From a bacterium (GTDB lineage: Bacteria; Hydrothermota; UBA3072; B12-G15), in the NCBI GenBank assembly GCA_003646055.1, contig QNDZ01000059.1:1-9074 (forward strand): DNA of 9,074 nucleotides, in the 5' to 3' direction. Positions 6,381 through 9,074 of this stretch are shown piece after piece. Position numbers and translations under genes: made by a program. Within the stretch, counting starts at the first letter, position 1. Each line of letters begins with the position of its first letter. The notes below the pieces were generated by a model. The model worked only from the letters and a program-made list of their open reading frames with translations. It was not told the origin of the DNA and did not search any database.

Positions 6381-7294
6381 TATTGTTCAGAAATGCTTTT
6401 TATAAGGAGTTCAAGGGACTTGCCTTTGAAGACATCTTCAGGGATGATCAATCTGATACTGTTGTTATCAGGCTTAACAAGGAGGTTCTTTTTCTGGAAA
6501 AGGGTGTAATCCTTTAACACAACATCAAGTTTTATCCCATCGGGATGTTCCTTAATCCTTATGATTTTTGCTACAGAATGGTCAAACATCAGGGGTTTAT
6601 GAATAAATTCCCTCAATCTATCCAATGATACTGGAAGAACAACCTCATCCGGGATAGAGGCCTCTTCAATCACCCGGTCAACAGCAGGGTGAACTACTTT
6701 TTTGAATTCCATATAGTATATCTCTCTACCCATGCTTCTCCACTTCTTTTCATACTTGGTCTGGAAATAGCCTTCAGGGTTTATCCTGTACCCATTTTCA
6801 AAAACAGGCCTCCATACCCTGTAGTGCTGTACCTCTTCAAGGATGAAATCCCTGTAAAAGGGGTCATCAGTCAATATGTGCATCCTTGCATTCTTCTTTG
6901 CCCTTGAAGCAGTTAACAGATTAAATGACCTATCAAGAAGCCTTCTCTTTTCGTGCCTCTTCTTTGGCCAGGGGTCAGGGAAGTTGATGTATATCCTTTC
7001 AAGGGAACATTCAGGGATAAGAAGATGAAATGCTGAATCTGCATCAAGGTGTATCAATTTTACATTATTCAACCCCTGTTTTTCAATCTTCTTTGAGGCT
7101 TTTCTTACGGAGACAATTGAATAATCTATTCCTATATAGTTTCTGTCGGTATGGTTCTGTGCCTTGTAGAGAAGGAAGGCACCGTCTCCAAATCCTATTT
7201 CACACTCCACAGGGTGGGAATTTCCAAAGATTTTTTCAAATTTAAGGGGTTTTTCAACCTTTACCCAATCCAGAACCACATCCTCTCTTTTCAT
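6380..7294 (-). CDS. trmB: tRNA (guanine-N7-)-methyltransferase with C-terminal extension
   Basis: TrmB transfers a methyl group from S-adenosylmethionine to N7 of G46 in the tRNA variable loop. The SAM motif I is CEIGFGDGAF at 31-40. The signature YINFPDPWPKKRHEKRRL (102-119) contains the conserved catalytic-region Asp and basic cluster. LTDDPFYRDF (141-150) and QTKYEKKW (178-185) complete the domain by about residue 197. Common TrmB proteins end there (about 200-240 residues). This one has roughly 105 further residues (to 304), rich in beta-type hydrophobic repeats, as described for the thermophilic Aquifex type where the extension supports stability and tRNA binding. It has its own predicted promoter ending 7 bp before the ATG and no Shine-Dalgarno site. 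It is coupled by one-base overlap to DUF763. Confidence 0.95.
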   Translation of the reverse strand: MKREDVVLDWVKVEKPLKFEKIFGNSHPVECEIGFGDGAFLLYKAQNHTDRNYIGIDYSIVSVRKASKKIEKQGLNNVKLIHLDADSAFHLLIPECSLERIYINFPDPWPKKRHEKRRLLDRSFNLLTASRAKKNARMHILTDDPFYRDFILEEVQHYRVWRPVFENGYRINPEGYFQTKYEKKWRSMGREIYYMEFKKVVHPAVDRVIEEASIPDEVVLPVSLDRLREFIHKPLMFDHSVAKIIRIKEHPDGIKLDVVLKDYTLFQKKNLLVKPDNNSIRLIIPEDVFKGKSLELLIKSISEQ

Positions 7295-7301
7295 AGTATA
7301 A

Positions 7302-7329
7302 TTTATATATTGCTAACCCTTTCTGTCAA
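7302..7329 (-). promoter_or_regulatory. Predicted promoter of trmB-DUF763, embedded in the end of the upstream gene
   Basis: On the minus strand a perfect -35 TTGACA (7329-7324) sits in the final codons of the membrane glycosyltransferase gene. A 16-bp spacer and TATAAA (7307-7302) follow, then exactly 7 bp to the trmB ATG at 7294. The predicted transcription start (about 7295) gives a leaderless trmB message. Confidence 0.7.
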
Positions 7330-8695
7330 TGGGAGGAATCAATTTGTAAATAATAATCCCTTTCCCCATGTAAATAGGGAGCCTGGATTTCACTGGAGCA
7401 ATTCTGGAAATATCCGGGAAATTATTTTTATCTGATTCACGCCTGATAACGAGGAATATGTTTTTGTACTGTGAGAGATTGATGTTATTTAATTGATTAA
7501 GGGAGACCCAGTTTTGCTGGGAAATAAATGGGTTAATCAGTTCAATTGTTTCGGAGGAAAGAATTAAGATGTCACTCCCTCTTGTTTTATTTAAGACCGT
7601 TTCTGCCATTTTCCTATGCCTATTCAGGTATATCTGGTGTTTCCATATCATTCCAATGTCTAATATGAAAAGCAAAGGAAGAATCCATGTCAGGGAAATC
7701 TTGAGGGAATGTCCTCTATCCACATAATTTGCATAGAGGAGAAGCATAAGGGGTATTACAGGAAGCATGAACCTCTGACCCATAACAAGGGTTTCAATCA
7801 GATTGCTTCCTTTATGAATGTAGTAGTAAAATGAATAAGTTATTAAAAACATCAGTGTGGTAAACAGAAAACCTGTGAATTTCCTTTTTATGCCCTGGAC
7901 AAGTGTAACAACAAGCATGAATGGATAAAGTACATTCAGGGATATAAGGTAATACAGGCCTGATGTCTTAAGGTATTTCATTGAGAATGTTCCTCCTCCG
8001 GTTCTTATGAAGGGGAGGGTAAAATCTCCCCATGCTTTCCAGTTGTAGAGCAGTAAAAGGACAAGCCCGAGAAAAACACCCGGCAAGATCTTTAAGGCAT
8101 CCTTAGACCTTTTCTCAAGAAGAAGGCCTGTGCAGATTCCCAGAGGGAGAAGTAAATTGGTGTACCTAATAAGTAGATTAAATCCAAGGGAGATACCTGC
8201 AAGGTAATACTTCTTTTTGAGAATCAGATAAACTCCAAGTAGAGCAAAGAACATGCTTGGAATATCACTCATCAGGGTTCTGGAATACAATATAATGGAG
8301 GGATGGAGTAGATAGAGTAGAGCCATTTTTCTGTCAATACCATAGTGGTCAAATATCTTCAGGAAGAGAAGAAATCCAGCAAAGAAGAAGATATAATTTC
8401 TCAGGAAGCCAAATTTCCAGTTGATTATAGTAAAAGGGGTGAGGAGTAAAGAGTTCCCAATGGGATATTTGTTTATAAGATGAGATTTTGTTGTTATCCC
8501 TGCAAAAGAGTTTTTTAATCCGGCGTTATCAAGAAAAAGGGTTCCTTTACCCAGGGCATAAGCAGTGGAAAGATAGGCCTGTTCGTCACTTATGGCATAG
8601 AAAGGTGGATAGAAAATAAATAAAATCACTGCCAGAAGCACCGGGTAGAGAATCAGTGCTATTTTATCCGAGGATTTCCATATAGAGTTTTTCAT
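7313..8695 (-). CDS. GT-C (PMT/ArnT-like) integral membrane glycosyltransferase
   Basis: A 460-residue polytopic membrane protein. Hydrophobic segments lie near 12-32, 101-115, 123-137, 146-159, 164-192, 203-217, 248-267, 274-292, 308-323 and 334-350, followed by a soluble tail of about 110 residues. An Asp-Glu pair (SDEQAYL, Asp37-Glu38) directly after the first segment is the expected catalytic motif of GT-C enzymes of the PMT/ArnT type. SRTLMSDIPSMFF (138-150) and MGQRFMLPVIPLMLLL (305-320) are also typical of that group. Such enzymes use polyprenyl-phosphate sugars on the outer face of the inner membrane. The donor and acceptor here are unknown, with lipid A, an O-glycan or a protein all possible. 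The start overlaps the upstream GT4 gene by 32 bp, which suggests co-transcription. The last codons contain the trmB -35 box. Confidence 0.85.
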   Translation of the reverse strand: MKNSIWKSSDKIALILYPVLLAVILFIFYPPFYAISDEQAYLSTAYALGKGTLFLDNAGLKNSFAGITTKSHLINKYPIGNSLLLTPFTIINWKFGFLRNYIFFFAGFLLFLKIFDHYGIDRKMALLYLLHPSIILYSRTLMSDIPSMFFALLGVYLILKKKYYLAGISLGFNLLIRYTNLLLPLGICTGLLLEKRSKDALKILPGVFLGLVLLLLYNWKAWGDFTLPFIRTGGGTFSMKYLKTSGLYYLISLNVLYPFMLVVTLVQGIKRKFTGFLFTTLMFLITYSFYYYIHKGSNLIETLVMGQRFMLPVIPLMLLLYANYVDRGHSLKISLTWILPLLFILDIGMIWKHQIYLNRHRKMAETVLNKTRGSDILILSSETIELINPFISQQNWVSLNQLNNINLSQYKNIFLVIRRESDKNNFPDISRIAPVKSRLPIYMGKGIIIYKLIPPIDRKG

Positions 8696-9074
8696 ATCTC
8701 TTTGCCATCTCCTTCCAGGTGTACTTCATTGCGGTTTTCCTTGCATTTTCTCCGATTCTCTTCTTGAGTGATGGGTTTTTGTATAGATTTATAATTATCT
8801 CCACCAATTCATAAGGGTCAGTATTCTCTCTCATTAAAAAGCCATTGACACCATCCTCTATGAGTTCTGCTGCTCCACAGATTTCAGGCTTGCTTGTTAT
8901 CACAGGAAGACCGGATGCCATTGCCTCTAAGATGACAAGACTGAATGGCTCATACCTGGTGGGGAATACGAAAACATCTGCGTTTCTCATTATTGAATCA
9001 AGGTCTTTTCTGTATCCTAAAAAGAATACTCTGCTATTTTTCATGGTTTTCAATTTCTTCAAAAAGATATTGCC
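8664..9074 (-). CDS. GT4 family glycosyltransferase, C-terminal part only (5' end beyond window)
   Basis: Only the last 136 residues are in the window and the frame stays open to the edge, so the true start lies outside. The fragment is the nucleotide-sugar binding half of a GT4 enzyme: VFFLGYRKDLDSIMRNADVFVFPT, then the E-x7-E pair in YEPFSLVILEAMASGLPVIT (Glu42 and Glu50 of the fragment), then GAAELIEDGVNGFLM. Residues after about 84 form the usual helical C-terminal tail. It precedes the membrane GT-C gene with a 32-bp overlap, which suggests an envelope glycan cluster continuing to the right. Substrate specificity cannot be judged from this half. A TTG at 9062-9060 is an internal leucine codon, not a start. 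Confidence 0.92.
   Translation of the reverse strand, partial: GNIFLKKLKTMKNSRVFFLGYRKDLDSIMRNADVFVFPTRYEPFSLVILEAMASGLPVITSKPEICGAAELIEDGVNGFLMRENTDPYELVEIIINLYKNPSLKKRIGENARKTAMKYTWKEMAKRYEKLYMEILG

Noticed and set aside
7295..7300. TATACT directly before the trmB ATG as a -10 box
   Set aside because: It would place the transcription start inside the coding region and 23 bp from the TTGACA box. TATAAA at 7307-7302 gives a 16-bp spacer and fits the other two promoters.
9060..9062. TTG as the start of the right-edge glycosyltransferase gene
   Set aside because: The frame continues upstream to the edge, and a GT4 enzyme needs a large N-terminal half and more of the C-terminal domain. The codon is an internal leucine.

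Overview
The window is a gene-dense, AT-rich stretch of a bacterial chromosome. The organism is probably a Gram-negative (diderm) thermophile. The diderm call rests on lpxC, the committed gene of lipid A synthesis. The thermophile call is inference from three things: almost exclusive AGA/AGG arginine codons (9 of 10 in lpxC) with many ATA codons, a TrmB with the long C-terminal extension described for thermophiles, and a DUF763 gene, a family found mainly in archaea and thermophilic bacteria. The phylum cannot be fixed from the sequence alone. I see no mobile element, CRISPR array, tRNA or rRNA, and every reading frame is intact except the two cut by the window edges.

Left block (1-4170, all minus strand). 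Read in the direction of transcription, this is xseB, ispA, a DUF212 (divergent PAP2) membrane protein, dxs, then lpxC, which runs off the left edge. The genes overlap or nearly touch and should be one operon starting at a promoter just upstream of xseB. The xseB-ispA-dxs core is a widely conserved bacterial arrangement. Here a phosphatase-like membrane protein is inserted in it and lipid A synthesis is attached at the end. Dxs makes the isoprenoid entry metabolite, IspA makes the C15-type allylic diphosphate, the DUF212 protein could act on a polyprenyl (di)phosphate (inference), and LpxC supplies the outer-membrane lipid anchor. The theme is envelope precursor supply.

Centre (4171-5341). 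A 124-bp intergenic region carries two divergent promoters. To the right, a lone plus-strand gene encodes a divergent GT-B glycosyltransferase. Its 3' end overlaps the oppositely oriented DUF763 gene by 14 bp.

Right block (5328-9074, minus strand). In transcription order: the C-terminal part of a GT4 glycosyltransferase (cut by the right edge), a GT-C type integral membrane glycosyltransferase, then trmB (tRNA m7G46 methyltransferase) and DUF763. The two glycosyltransferases overlap and look co-transcribed. trmB has its own promoter, embedded in the end of the preceding gene, and is coupled to DUF763 through a TAATG overlap.

The most notable observation is regulatory. The three genes that begin transcription units here (xseB, the lone glycosyltransferase and trmB) share one promoter geometry: a TTGACA/TTGACC -35 box, 16 bp, a TATAAT-like -10 box, exactly 7 bp, then ATG. 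None of the three has a Shine-Dalgarno sequence. This predicts leaderless mRNAs, whereas the internal operon gene dxs has a strong Shine-Dalgarno site.
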